Positions 9,303 to 20,138 of a DNA stretch of 64,000 nt are shown piece after piece (the first letter of the stretch is position 1; each line of letters opens with the position of its first letter). The notes beneath the pieces were generated by a model. It searched no databases, was not told the DNA's origin, and saw nothing but the letters and a program-made list of their open reading frames with translations. The position numbers and the translations under genes are program-made. Source of the stretch: Parietichytrium sp. I65-24A (taxonomy: Eukaryota > Sar > Bigyra > Thraustochytrida > Thraustochytriidae); contig BLSF01000049.1 of assembly GCA_012862575.1 (NCBI GenBank), forward strand, positions 62,001-126,000. Reading direction: 5' to 3'.

Positions 9303-12300
9303 ATGGTGTTCCCCCGCGGCGGTTCGCTGCGTCTGAGCGGCGCTGGCGACGCTGGCGGTTCTTCAGGGAACGACAGTCTGTTCTCCGTGAGCGGGCAGCG
9401 CAAGCGTTCGCAGCATGGCGCGGAGGAGCAGCAGCAGCATCAGCAAGCGCGGCGCAAGAAGCGCGCGGAGCCGCGGGACGAGATGGCCGCTGTGGAGGCG
9501 GCGCTGCTGCGGAAGGCGCGGCGCAAGGCCGAGGACGCGGCGCAGGAGGCGCAGGAGCGCAAGGCGATGAAGAGGCCGCAGCAGCTGGGCGCGAAAGCCG
9601 TCGCGCGCGGAGAGGCCGCGGCGCTGGCGGCGGTGACGGCCGTGGACGCGGGCAGAGGGGTGGCCACGCTGGCGCTGCCGGGAGGACTGCGCGCGGTGGC
9701 GCTCACGGAGGACTTGTCCGACGAGCACGCGCGCGACGGAATGCAGGCGGCGATGCCGATGGAGATGGCGCTCAAGGTGGGGCAGATGGTGGTGTGCGCG
9801 CTGAGCCAGGAGGCTGCCGAGGACGGGAAGAAGGCCAGAGTGCGAGCGTCACTGGCGGCGTCGAGGGTGAACACGAGGGCGAGGGTCCGCGCGCTGGCGG
9901 CTGGGTCCGTGGCGTACGGGTCGGTGGAGAGCGTGGAGGACCACGGGTATCAGATCAATCTGGGACACCCGGAGATGGGCCACGGATTCATCAAGTTTAG
10001 TGTTGCGGGCGGCAGCCTGGAAGAACCTTCCCTGCACGTCGGGCAAATCGTGCAGGCGCTTGTGGTCTCGCATTCCCAAGGCTCGCGGAAGATTTTTCAG
10101 TTGGACAATTCCGAAGAAAAGGTCGCCGCAGCGATCGACACGCAATCACTCAGTCTTGACGCGCTCATTCCTGGCATGCTTGTGAAAGGCAGAGTGTCCA
10201 AGGCCATCCCTGGTGGACTCGATGTGTATTTCCAGGACATGTTTCACGGAACCGTCGATAGATTCCATCTCTCAGCTGCCGCAAGGTCGGCATCATTCCA
10301 GGCTCGTATTTTGTTCATTGATTATGCAGAGAAAGCAATAGGCTTGTCTCTTGCTGACCGCATCGTTAAGCGCACCAAAGAAACTTGCGAGGCGGACAAG
10401 GAGATTGCTGAGACAGTTGTCGCGCGCGTATTCGAATCGGCCGAGGTATCTCGTATCGATCCTGACTCTGGCGTGCTCTTTGATGTGACAACTCCTCGCG
10501 GAGTCCTCAAAGGATACGCCCGCAAGAAGAAAATCGAAGATGATGGCGAGGCTGTGGAGCTTGACACCAAATTCAAAGTCGGCCAGAAGAGTGCTTGCCG
10601 CGTTCTAGGCTACAACCCAATCGACGGCGTTCTCAGTCTCAGCGTTGCGAAAGATACAATTTCTCTCGGCGCTCTCGGCCTCGACGACATTGTAGTTGGG
10701 AAACGCTTGCGCGCCAAAGTGACCAAGGTGAACGAGAAGGGCCTGTTGGTGTCTCTCGCTCCAAGCATCAGCGGCCATGTGCCGCTATGGCACCTCTCAG
10801 ATGTATTTATCTCCGACCCTGCCAGTCGCTTCAAAGTGGGCCAGACTGTGGATGTCCAAGTCTTGTCGAAGGATGACTCTCAACCTCTTCGCCCAAAGAT
10901 CTTCTTGACGATGAAAAAGAGCCTGTTGAGCTCTTCCTTGCCAATCATTTCGTCCTATGAGGTTAAGCGCGGAACATTGTCCCACGGAGTGGTGCATACA
11001 TCAAGCGCAGAGAAGGGGATCCTGGTGCGCTTCTACGACAACGTGATCGGTCGAATTCAGAATGAAGATTTGCTGAACCTTGGTGTGAAAGACGTTCAGA
11101 CGTCCTATCCAGTAAGTTGCGAACTGTTGGTGCCATTGTTTTGGCCTGGATTTGTTTTCATAGAGAGGGAAGGGGGGCTGTGATGTTGCGTGGTGGTGTT
11201 TTCTGTTCGTTTGGTGCTTTTCCAAGCAACATTCATATTATGGGGGAAGATCCCCATTTCCACTTGCTAGTCAGGATTCGCGAATCCGTGTCACGAATCT
11301 GTTACGCGGGTGGAACATTAGACAGAAAATCTCAACTACATCGGCTGACACGCAATCCTTCGTTCTGAAGCTGCACCGTCAGCCGATTGAGATTTTCGCC
11401 AAAAGCTAAACAGAGAGTCGTGCTGTGTCCAGCGAGTGTAACTATTCGTTTTTTCAGACCGCGCAGCTCGTAGTTGTAAAGCTTTACATTCTCCACCGAC
11501 CTCTTGGTTTCTTTGTGTTGTGCTGTATGGGAACGAAAGGAACGGCCTCGCTGACAATGTGGTGCTTTTCTTTTTATTTGTTCGATAGGTTGGAAAAACA
11601 GTTCGTGTGCGTGTAGTGTCCACCGAACCATCTAAAAGGAGAATGTCACTCTCCTTGCGTACCGTTACAGCAGAGGATGGCAAACACCCAGTGGATGAAA
11701 CCGGAAGCATTGTCTCTGGAACTGTTATCAAGCGCGACAAGTCGTCGGCCACAATTAAGACTGAAAGTGGATACTTGCTTTCTGTCCTCTCCACGCATTT
11801 CGCTGATGATCCAGAAATGTCCAGAGATGTCTTCGGGCGCCTCAAGAAAGGAGCCAAGTTGGACAGCTTGGTCATATTAAGCTCTGAAAAAGCTCTAGCC
11901 ACGGCAAAGCCCGCCTTGATCTCTGGCGTAAAGGCGAATCTCTTTCCTGTTGCGTTCGATCAGGTCGCTGTTGGAGTCACCTATGTTGGTTATGTAGCCA
12001 GTGTCAATGCTGGTCTTGGAGTTTTTGTACAGTTTGGAGACGAACTTCGCGCTCTTGCGCCTCGCGCAAACGTTGGGGATGGATTCGTGCAGGATCCTTC
12101 GGAGCTATTCCACAGCGGACAGACCGTTCTCGCGCAAGTTTGCGACATGGACGAAGAAAAGAACCGCCTCATCGTCACTCTCAAGCCTAGCACAGTTGAG
12201 GTTCAGTCCGAGTACCACCACGCATTTTTGTCGCAACGCTTAGTTGGGCTTGCGTGGGACAAGGCAGCAAAGATGGACCATTCAAAGTACGAGGTAGGGA

Positions 12301-13433
12301 ACACTGTGGAAGGTGTTGTGGACGAGATTTCGGCAAAAGGTCTTTATTTGAAGTTCGACGATGCGCCGAAGAGAGCCTTCTGTGCGTTCGACAAGGTGTC
12401 TGGGGATGACTACGATGGAAAGAAGGGACAGCATGTCAAGTGCCGCCTTCTAGATGTTTCGCCGTACAGCGAAGACTGGAGTGGCAGCCTTCACGCAGGG
12501 CAGATCGATGCCCCATCTGCCAATAATCAGCAATCCGCTAAATTGCACAAGAAGGTCAGCAAGTTGTCAAATACTCCCGCAGTCGTGCAACTAGTGAAGC
12601 CCGATTACTCGATTCTTTCGCTTCCGCAGTTTGACTCACTTTTGGTAATCGCGCCTCGCGCTTGCTTCAACGGAAAGCTTCCTGGACTTCCAAGCATTGA
12701 CAGCAGCAAATTCACCACGTACCTCATTTCTCCCATCAAGTGCGAGCCAATCATGGGATTGCCTGTAGTAGAGTTTCAGCAGCAAGCAGTTACGCGCAAG
12801 CGAACTCGATCTCGCGGGGCCAGTGTCGACATGTCGCACCTTCACGAGGGCTCTGCAAACAAAGCAGGCAAGATCGAGCTGGAAGCTGGTGTTCACGTGA
12901 CATGTAAAATTCGTGATATCAGGGGTGCATGGCTCAGCGTCCACCTTGGGCGCGAGTACCACAGCAGCGAAAAGGGGAAGCTCCGCGCACACATTCACGT
13001 AAGTAATTTGCAGTCCAACCTCTCTGACGTTCTTGGACAGAACGAGTCTCTGCTCGATTCCTACAACGTCGGCGACATGATCGATGCGAGTGTAATCTCT
13101 GTCGAGTCAAAGGTAGACCTTCACGGCACCGAGATCGTAAATATCAATCTGGTGGCAGACAGCGGTCCCTCAAAACAAATCACACAAAGTGCCTTGCGGG
13201 TGAACAAAGAGTACAACGGTTTCATCGAAGAGGTCAAGCCGAATGGGATTGTAGTGGCCCTGTCACAATCAACTCGTGGATTTGTCTTTTGCGCGAATGT
13301 TTCCAAGGATGTTAAAGTGTTGGACGAAATTTTCAACCAAAACAAGACTGATCTCGTCAAGATTGGAAGCGTAGTGCCCGTCAAGGTCCTGAGCATGGAC
13401 AACGACAAGTTGGACCTCACCATGTCTTTTTGA
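9303..13433 (+). CDS. RRP5: RRP5-like rRNA processing protein with S1 repeats, C-terminus short
   Basis: Nucleolar S1-domain protein needed for pre-rRNA cleavage in 18S and 5.8S maturation. Exon 1 (9303-11111) and exon 2 (11589-13433) join in phase 0 across a 477-bp intron with GTAAGT and ATAG ends. Splicing restores an S1 strand, reading SYP-VGKTVRVRVVS. The product is about 1217 residues. It has a basic Ala/Arg/Glu-rich N-terminus, then a long series of S1-type folds (recurring V-G-Q/K-x-V and G-x-x-V patterns, for example KVGQTVDVQVL and LVKGRVSKAIPGG). Family members are usually 1700-1900 residues, with about 12 S1 domains followed by HAT/TPR repeats. The HAT part is absent here: a TGA follows LDLTMSF and a convergent gene begins 230 bp on. 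The ATG at 9303 was chosen because the upstream extension is CT microsatellite. Human homologue: PDCD11. Confidence 0.85.
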
Positions 13434-13663
13434 ACCATATTTGACGTGTAAGTATTTGTGGGCGAAATAGCGAAAAGAAAGGAAATATTTTTTTTTTGTG
13501 CACAAGGTTTAGTTTTAGCGTGTCTCTGCTTTTGTATGTTGTTGGTATGGCCATGCTGCGGCACGTGGCCCGTGTGAGCGGAAAAAGACGTCCTCTTCGA
13601 ACCGAGGCTAAGCCTTTCGCTCGAGCAATCGTCGAATGGCGTTCCAAAAACCACTCATCAATT

Positions 13664-16600
13664 CTAAGAAACAACATCAGAGGCAGCAGGGCTGGGTGGA
13701 AAATCCGGGCTCAAATCGCGGTCCACATCCAAGCTCCCTAAGCGTACTACTGGAGACAGCGACTTGGCGTCCCGCTTATTGGAGAATCGCGAAGTGTTCA
13801 ACTGAGGGGTCCTTGGAAACTTATGAAATGTTTTCCGTCGCTCTAAATCTCCGAATGCTTTCCACCAATCATTCTCAATGACGCTGTTGCTCCTTCGGAT
13901 GTCCGTCCAGCTTTCCTTGCGTGGAATGGAAAAGTAATCCACAATCCGGGGCTCTTGCTGCTTTCGAAGTTGCTTACTCCGGATGGGGGCGGGCTTCCAT
14001 CGGCTTGGAGTGGGGGCTCCGAACGACGCGATTGAAGGGTCAAGCTCGTCAAGATCCGCGTCATGGGATTCGGAACAAGCTTCAAAGAGTCTCGTCTTAT
14101 TGCTTTTCCAGTTGTCATCCTCTCGCCAGTCTTGCGGCACTCGGTCGATTCCGATGGAGTAGACGTGCAGATCACCATTCTTGTCAATCTTGAATTTCAT
14201 AAAGCTTTTGAAGTCTTGGCTGCGAATTGATGAGAAAGCCTCGTTCCAGTGCAGCTGAAGAAAGTTGACGCAAATGTAAAGGTATAGGCCAAGTACCATG
14301 GCGACAATGTCAGAGGCAATGACAAACAGGAAAAGGAAATTTCCTCCAAAGTAGGTAACGAGCTCAAACCTTGATAGCTGATTTGCTTCCGCGGCGCAGG
14401 TGGACGCCGAACTAGTAAAGATGGACGGACGTTCTACTTCGCCACTGCAAATTCGAACTCTAGTCGTTGCCATGTTCTCTGGCAAATCAAAAATTCGAAG
14501 AAGCGTTTTCAGAGGCGTAACGAGAAATCCCGAAGTCCACCAGGACTCTGGCATTGCTCTTCGCTCGAAACTCTGAAAAGAATTGAAGAAGCTGTCGTAA
14601 CCTTGTCCTGCGAGCCCGTCTCGAATTGCAACCTCAACTGCGATCTCAAGAATGAGAAACATGGTGATTGCTGAAAACACGTGCACCAATGCATGCGTGG
14701 CCCCGATTAGCAGCTGGCGCCAGCGGCCGTAATGAACATCCGCGAACGAGTAGGTGGCGATGAAACCTATCAAGACTGCAACCATAGAGATGACGCTTTC
14801 GGTCCATACCTCTTCAAAGATTGTCAGAGTTTCTCCAAAAAAAGCGATCAAGCTATCTGGGTAAAAGCGAACATTCATAATGTGCTCCAAGTTGCATCGC
14901 GGGAAGAAGGAGGACACAATTAGAAAGTAAAGCGTTGAGCCAACAAAGTCGAACTTCCAATTCTGCAGACGGAAGCCTTGTCCAAGGTTCTGCATTCCCA
15001 CACGCCTTGATTGAGCCTTGGACGGGTAGCATTGCTTTAGGCTGTAGTGGGCTCCCGTCTCCTTGAATCGATCGGGAAAAGAGTGCGTCGGATGTAGGAA
15101 AGCGCCTCCTCCGCCGGATACGACAAGCACTGGAGATGCCCCGGCGCGGAGGGCAGAGTCATTCAAAGGTTGCTCGGCGTCATGACGCATGTAGTTGTGG
15201 ACATCTCCAGCAATCCGAAGCGCCACTTTTCCTCGGAGATGCCGTCGCATAAGCTGCTTAAGATTTTTGGACGAGCGGACAAAGGGCTGGTCTTCGGGAT
15301 GGGGATGGTTCATGTATGCATCAAGCACCCAAGTCGGCTCATGGGTAGCAACGATGATTTGATCGTCCTTCCCAACATGCTTGGAAGCGATGGAAGCAAA
15401 GTACTGGTATTGGAGGCCGTCGATATCATCGTTCAGGGCAAGGTCCATAGCAAACATCCACCATCCATGTGGGAGCTGCAATGCAAAGTACGATTTATTT
15501 TGCGGCATCCTCCAACCTCCCAGCCAATCCCGGTAACAGATGCACTGCATGTACGTATGGAGACCGTCAAACCAGTCGTGATTGCCGGGTATTGCGTACA
15601 CGCATGGAGGACCACTCCAATGCTTCTTTTCGGTCTTACAGGGGGGTTCGTGCGGGCACTCCGTATGACCATTGCAATCGCACCCATCACGGGGTAGGGC
15701 GATCGGGCTGAGAGAAACTGAAGAGCCACCGATCTGAAAGATGGCGCCGTCACTCTCTTGCCTCTTCATGTTAGAGCTTGACATAGGACGCCTGTCTCGC
15801 AAATCTTCCTCAGCCACGTCATCGGCAGAATTGCGAGCGGGGCGCTGTCTTCGAAGCTTACTGCCCATCGGAAGGGAATAGGACGTCGCAGGCGTGCCCA
15901 TACCGCGACCCGGGCCGATAAAGCTGAATCGTCTGGTCACCAAATACCGTTCACCCACGCGACCTTTCGTGGTGGAGATGTCGTCCCTGTGATAGGAGGC
16001 TGGGGGTTCCATGGCATACTCGAACGGCACAAAGAGTCGCTGATCGTATTCTTTGACGGATGGGGTAGGGTACGCCAGATCGCCTCCGATGAGTAGGAAA
16101 TCCCCTCTTTTGAGCTTTTCAAGGGTTACCGCGTCATCCGTTACACGGCTCTTTTCATCATTCGCTTCTGTCTTTCCTGATTTGCCAACTTCCGGCACGT
16201 ATTTAGGGAGCTCCAGCTCTGGCTGGGCCAAAGCCCTAGCGACAGCATAAGTCGGGTTTCCACCGTCCCCAGTATCAGCCATCCAGTCGAACCACATCTC
16301 CTCCAGGTTTGCAAAGCGCGTATCGTATTTGGCATGATGTTGGTGCCGCCTACTTTCATTCTTGCCTTCGTAATCGCGACTACTGTTGGCCGTGTCGTAT
16401 CCCGCTTCGGAAAATGCGTCTTCGACATCTGAGCCATTCTCGTTCTCATCATCTTCGTCAGGGTCGTCTGGAAGTGCGGCCTGAAGAGTTCGCATGTCGA
16501 AGCGGCCAAGAAAGAGCTTCATGGATACAAGGAGCTGAAACGCTGTCTCTGTCAACGCCAACGAGTACCACTCGGCCATGGGGAGAAAGTTTTTTGGGGC

Positions 16601-17788
16601 CTTACGACTCTCCTTGAGAGGGTTGACTACCTCATCTTCAGCTGCTTCATACTCCTCGTCGCTAGCCTCATCACTGTCAGTTTCATCTTCAGCAGTCTTG
16701 TCGACAGATTTTAAACGATCCAAGGTCCTCTTGCGCATTATCATCTTTTTGCGTTTCCTTCGGGCATCTAGCGACTGGCTCACACGTTTAGTTCTTCTCA
16801 AGGTGTAATAGGTGGACCAGATCGCGACCCCTGATATCCATAAAAGACCAATGGGGCTCTCCAAGAGAGACAGGCGGCCCAGATCGAAACCAAACACGGT
16901 GAGGGCGATTCGGCCGTCAATTGGCGCCTCTCCCTCCCAGTACCGATGTAGCCGTGGAAGCACTCGGACGCAGACAAGATCGAGTGTGTAGGACACCAAG
17001 TCGCTGTCCTCAACATTGACGCTGGTGTTTACGCACTTTTCCAGTTCAAGGTTGGATGTTGATGCCGGGCAGGACGCAGCTGGCGAAACTGTGCCGCAAT
17101 AAGCTACTAGCGAGCTCAGGGAGCCTGACATGACTATGCTCGCCTTCAAAATTGTCTTGAACGATCGCATCGATCTCAGCCCTGGCACCCATAGCACATC
17201 TGCCAGGCGCGGCGCAAAGAGGCCCAGAAGCCACGCAACGAAGTGATGCAGCATTGTGAAGGCAGCGAGGGTGATATGCGTCACCACGAGGAGCAAAATG
17301 AAGATGGAGGTGAATAATATACTAGGGTGGTCCTCCACTTCGGTGGATCCTAGCGGTGTGTGCAACAACGCTGCCGAGAAGAGCCAGATCAAGATACCGA
17401 CGCGCAGGTCCATGTACACTGACTTTTTGGACGTTATCAGCGGCATCGCCATGTTGTAGAAAAACACGACCAAGCACGTGAAGATGGCGAGCCACCTCAC
17501 AGACGGGTCTGGCTTGCTGTCCACTTCGTCCTCGCTCGACGTTTCCCCCCTCACAAACTCCTCCACCCATCCTTTCAGCCCTCCCAGCTGCTCCACGAGC
17601 TTTTCTTTCACCAGAGACGTCGCCATTTCTACTTTACAGCTTCCTGGAAACCCTGACGCCAACCCACCTCCTCCTCTTCCTCCTTCTCCTCCTCCTGCTC
17701 CTGCTCCTGCTGCTGCTACTGCTTTTGGACGCTTGCTGCACGATAAGGCGCCGCAATTCGCCGAGGCGTACTCACGTGGCGCTAGCAA
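13664..17788 (-). CDS. Polytopic calcineurin-like metallophosphoesterase
   Basis: A single uninterrupted frame of up to 1374 residues. Membrane segments cluster before the enzyme domain (about residues 100-250, plus one near 320) and after it (about 960-1240). Between them sit the metallophosphoesterase motifs: LLIGGDLAYP (near 568), AIPGNHDW (near 733), ATHEPTW (near 815) and GDVHNYMRH (near 865). These supply the His and Asp ligands of the two-metal centre. Acidic linkers rich in Asp/Glu precede the catalytic domain, and the C-terminus is Ser/Pro/Arg-rich. The most upstream ATG gives a Gly/Ala-rich leader. The ATG at 17626 (MATSLVKEKL) is an equally good start. Large membrane phosphoesterases of this layout occur in plants and several protists. 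The substrate is unknown, and the side of the membrane facing the active site cannot be told. It converges on RRP5. Confidence 0.8.
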   Translation of the reverse strand: MLAPREYASANCGALSCSKRPKAVAAAGAGAGGGEGGRGGGGLASGFPGSCKVEMATSLVKEKLVEQLGGLKGWVEEFVRGETSSEDEVDSKPDPSVRWLAIFTCLVVFFYNMAMPLITSKKSVYMDLRVGILIWLFSAALLHTPLGSTEVEDHPSILFTSIFILLLVVTHITLAAFTMLHHFVAWLLGLFAPRLADVLWVPGLRSMRSFKTILKASIVMSGSLSSLVAYCGTVSPAASCPASTSNLELEKCVNTSVNVEDSDLVSYTLDLVCVRVLPRLHRYWEGEAPIDGRIALTVFGFDLGRLSLLESPIGLLWISGVAIWSTYYTLRRTKRVSQSLDARRKRKKMIMRKRTLDRLKSVDKTAEDETDSDEASDEEYEAAEDEVVNPLKESRKAPKNFLPMAEWYSLALTETAFQLLVSMKLFLGRFDMRTLQAALPDDPDEDDENENGSDVEDAFSEAGYDTANSSRDYEGKNESRRHQHHAKYDTRFANLEEMWFDWMADTGDGGNPTYAVARALAQPELELPKYVPEVGKSGKTEANDEKSRVTDDAVTLEKLKRGDFLLIGGDLAYPTPSVKEYDQRLFVPFEYAMEPPASYHRDDISTTKGRVGERYLVTRRFSFIGPGRGMGTPATSYSLPMGSKLRRQRPARNSADDVAEEDLRDRRPMSSSNMKRQESDGAIFQIGGSSVSLSPIALPRDGCDCNGHTECPHEPPCKTEKKHWSGPPCVYAIPGNHDWFDGLHTYMQCICYRDWLGGWRMPQNKSYFALQLPHGWWMFAMDLALNDDIDGLQYQYFASIASKHVGKDDQIIVATHEPTWVLDAYMNHPHPEDQPFVRSSKNLKQLMRRHLRGKVALRIAGDVHNYMRHDAEQPLNDSALRAGASPVLVVSGGGGAFLHPTHSFPDRFKETGAHYSLKQCYPSKAQSRRVGMQNLGQGFRLQNWKFDFVGSTLYFLIVSSFFPRCNLEHIMNVRFYPDSLIAFFGETLTIFEEVWTESVISMVAVLIGFIATYSFADVHYGRWRQLLIGATHALVHVFSAITMFLILEIAVEVAIRDGLAGQGYDSFFNSFQSFERRAMPESWWTSGFLVTPLKTLLRIFDLPENMATTRVRICSGEVERPSIFTSSASTCAAEANQLSRFELVTYFGGNFLFLFVIASDIVAMVLGLYLYICVNFLQLHWNEAFSSIRSQDFKSFMKFKIDKNGDLHVYSIGIDRVPQDWREDDNWKSNKTRLFEACSESHDADLDELDPSIASFGAPTPSRWKPAPIRSKQLRKQQEPRIVDYFSIPRKESWTDIRRSNSVIENDWWKAFGDLERRKTFHKFPRTPQLNTSRFSNKRDAKSLSPVVRLGSLDVDRDLSPDFPPSPAASDVVS

Positions 17789-18695
17789 TTGGTACCCCGA
17801 CCACTAGAGTACCTCACCCCGCCGCGCATGCGCAGGAAAGGAAGGAGTGAGTGAGTGAGTGAGTGAGTGAGAGGCACAAGAGGAAGAAGCAAAGTCTCTC
17901 TTTTTCTCTCTCTCTCTCTCTCTGCGCGTCACAAGGAAGGGCCACGGGGTTAGCGTTCAGCGTAAAAGAAGGATAACGATCTTCGTCGGTCCATCCAGCC
18001 TTGCTTGTTCACTTGCTTGCTTGCTTCCCCTGTTCAGTAAAGAGACAAATTAGTAGTGATGATGAATGAATGAATGAATGAGTGAGTGAATGAAGGGAGT
18101 CGTTTCTGCTTCTCATTTGCCTCTGTGTCCCTGGTCTGGAAAAGCTCTTGAAGTGAACGATACATTTGCCCGCCCCGCAGGTTCTATTCCGCCGAGATGC
18201 GCTCGAAAATAACCGAAATAAGATAGACCGAAATGGACCGCGATGGATGGAGAACAGCGATCGTTTGTATGTTTTTGGACCTTATACCGGTACTGAGTAC
18301 AGTGTTTTCATCTGCGCGAAATGTTCTTCTGCAGTTTGGCGGAGATAATTGGCCGATTCTCTCGAGTAGTCGCACCTCTGCTCCTGGCAAAGCAGGAAAG
18401 ATAGACGGAGAGAAAAATGACATGGTTTCTAGTAGTTCTAGCTATTAGCTACTCTATTAGCTACCGCCCTTTTCAATTGAAATACATCATTCGCGAACGG
18501 GTTCTCCACTCAAGAACCCGAATCCGCTCAGGAACCCGCAGTCCCACACACATCAGCGTGCTTTGCGCACCAAATCCCCGACGCCACAGTTACCGTACCC
18601 GCAGGACCCGCAGGACCCGCAGGACCCGCAGGACCCGCAGTGCAAATTTCGATTTTCGCGATTCCGCAATTGCGCGAGTCCCAAGCGTTACCAGT
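17789..18695. promoter_or_regulatory. Divergent promoter region between the phosphoesterase and L-GalDH
   Basis: A 0.9-kb spacer between two divergent genes. It contains GAGT repeats (about 17845-17872), a CT microsatellite (about 17894-17923), GAAT/GAGT repeats (about 18061-18095) and a 9-bp array of ACCCGCAGG, nearly five copies (18597-18640), ending 55 bp before the L-GalDH start codon. No gene is visible. Both promoters should lie here. Confidence 0.6.
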
Positions 18696-19954
18696 ATGGA
18701 GAAGTTCGCTTCGTTCGTGGCAGGTTTCCACGATCCTGACGCGCAGTCTGTGGTCCCATGGCGGACGACTTGTGGGGCGAGGCGACTTTCGGTCCTCGGA
18801 CTGGGGAGCAGTGCGTTTGGCGGTGTCTTTGGGGACGCGGTGGGACGCGGGGACACGGAGGAGTGGGACGCGGCCGCGGAGATGGTGGTGCTGGCGGCGG
18901 TGAAAGCAGGAGTGAACGTGGTGGACACGGCAGTGTGGTATGGGCAAGGATTGGCGGAAATGAGGCTGGGAAAGGCGCTTGCGAAAGTGCCGAGAGAGGC
19001 TGTCTTTGTGCACTCGAAATGTGGGAGGTATTGTAAGTGCCCGACTGTGTTGTGGTTTCGCTTTTACCTTTTACCTGTTGGGTTGGGTGCTATTCTATTG
19101 CCGATGCGCGTAAAATGTTTTTTTGGATTTGAGTTGACGAGAGATTGGGCGGAAGCACTGACGTTGCGAATTCGAGCACAGATAAGGATGTGCGGAAGAT
19201 GTTTGATTTTTCGTATGAAAGGACTCTTCGCGCTGTGGACGAGGCGCTAGAGCGGCTTGGCCTGGAGTATTTGGACTGCATGCAAGTTCACGACCCGGAG
19301 TATGCAGAATCTGTGGACGTCATAGTGGAGCAAACGTTGCCTGCACTGCAAAAGGCAAAAGAGCTCGGTAAGATTCGGCGGATTGGGCTGACAGGCTACC
19401 CGATTTCGATACACAAGGAAATCATCGAGCGCTCATCAGTAAAGATTGACTCCTGCCTATTCTATTGCCATCACACCCTAAACGACGATTCGTTGCTTAC
19501 AAGCGAGATCCTGCACTACTTGGAATCGAAAGGCATTGAGGTGCTTGGCGCCAGCCCGGTCAGTATGGGTTTACTTACAAAGGATGGGCCACCGCCGTGG
19601 CATCCTGCTCCAGACAATGTGAAGGAAGCATGTCTTCGCGCCGTGGAAGAGTGTGAAAAGCAAGGCACGAATATCAGCAAACTTGCTGTTGACTTCTCCC
19701 TCAGCCAAGAAAGAATATCAACGACCTTTGTGAGCACTATGAACGTAGAGCTCATCGAGGAGAATATTCGGACCGCTTGTAATTTGGGGAAACTCTCTGA
19801 CGCGGAGAGAAGTACAAGAGATTTCTTACTCTCAGATATATTCGGGAAGCTCGAAAGCCGAACGTGGGAGGGTAAAGAGGTCGGCCAGTACAAGGAGATG
19901 CTTCTTAAAGCTCAAAATGGGGACGAGAACGTTGGCACGCTATCTAGCGTTTGA
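18696..19954 (+). CDS. L-galactose dehydrogenase (aldo-keto reductase)
   Basis: An NAD-dependent aldo-keto reductase that oxidises L-galactose to L-galactono-1,4-lactone, the next-to-last step of the plant-type (Smirnoff-Wheeler) ascorbate pathway. It is cytosolic in plants. Exon 1 (18696-19032) and exon 2 (19182-19954) join across a 149-bp GT-AG intron in phase 1, giving 369 residues. Splicing yields SKCGRY-YKDVRKMFDFS, which matches the plant enzyme around KCGRY and FDFS. Further hallmarks are the Asp/Tyr active-site region NVVDTAVWYGQGLAE, then LEYLDCMQVHD, RRIGLTGYPI, FYCHHTLNDDSLL, GASPVSMGLLT and WHPAP. There is an N-terminal extension of a few dozen residues over plant forms. Converges tail-to-tail with the GxGYxYP gene. 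Confidence 0.9.
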
Positions 19955-20138
19955 AGTGGGCTCCCTCATGAAACTTTTCCTCGTTACAGAAATCCGATGA
20001 TGCACTTTATACTCCAAGCAAAACAACGACAACAGAGAAGAAGGAAAAATATAAATAATCTTGCTCAGGATACGGAATATTTGGCCGCGAAGAGAAGGAG
20101 AATTTGCGCGCTCTTCCGTTTAGTGAACCCTGTCTCGC

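Noticed and set aside
9116-10000. Alternative long frame overlapping the start of RRP5
   Set aside because: Gly/Ala/Arg-rich shadow of GC-rich RRP5 coding sequence; no conserved motif.
13585-13612. Possible tRNA B-box (TTCGAACC-like) in the RRP5/phosphoesterase spacer
   Set aside because: No matching A-box or cloverleaf could be built on either strand.
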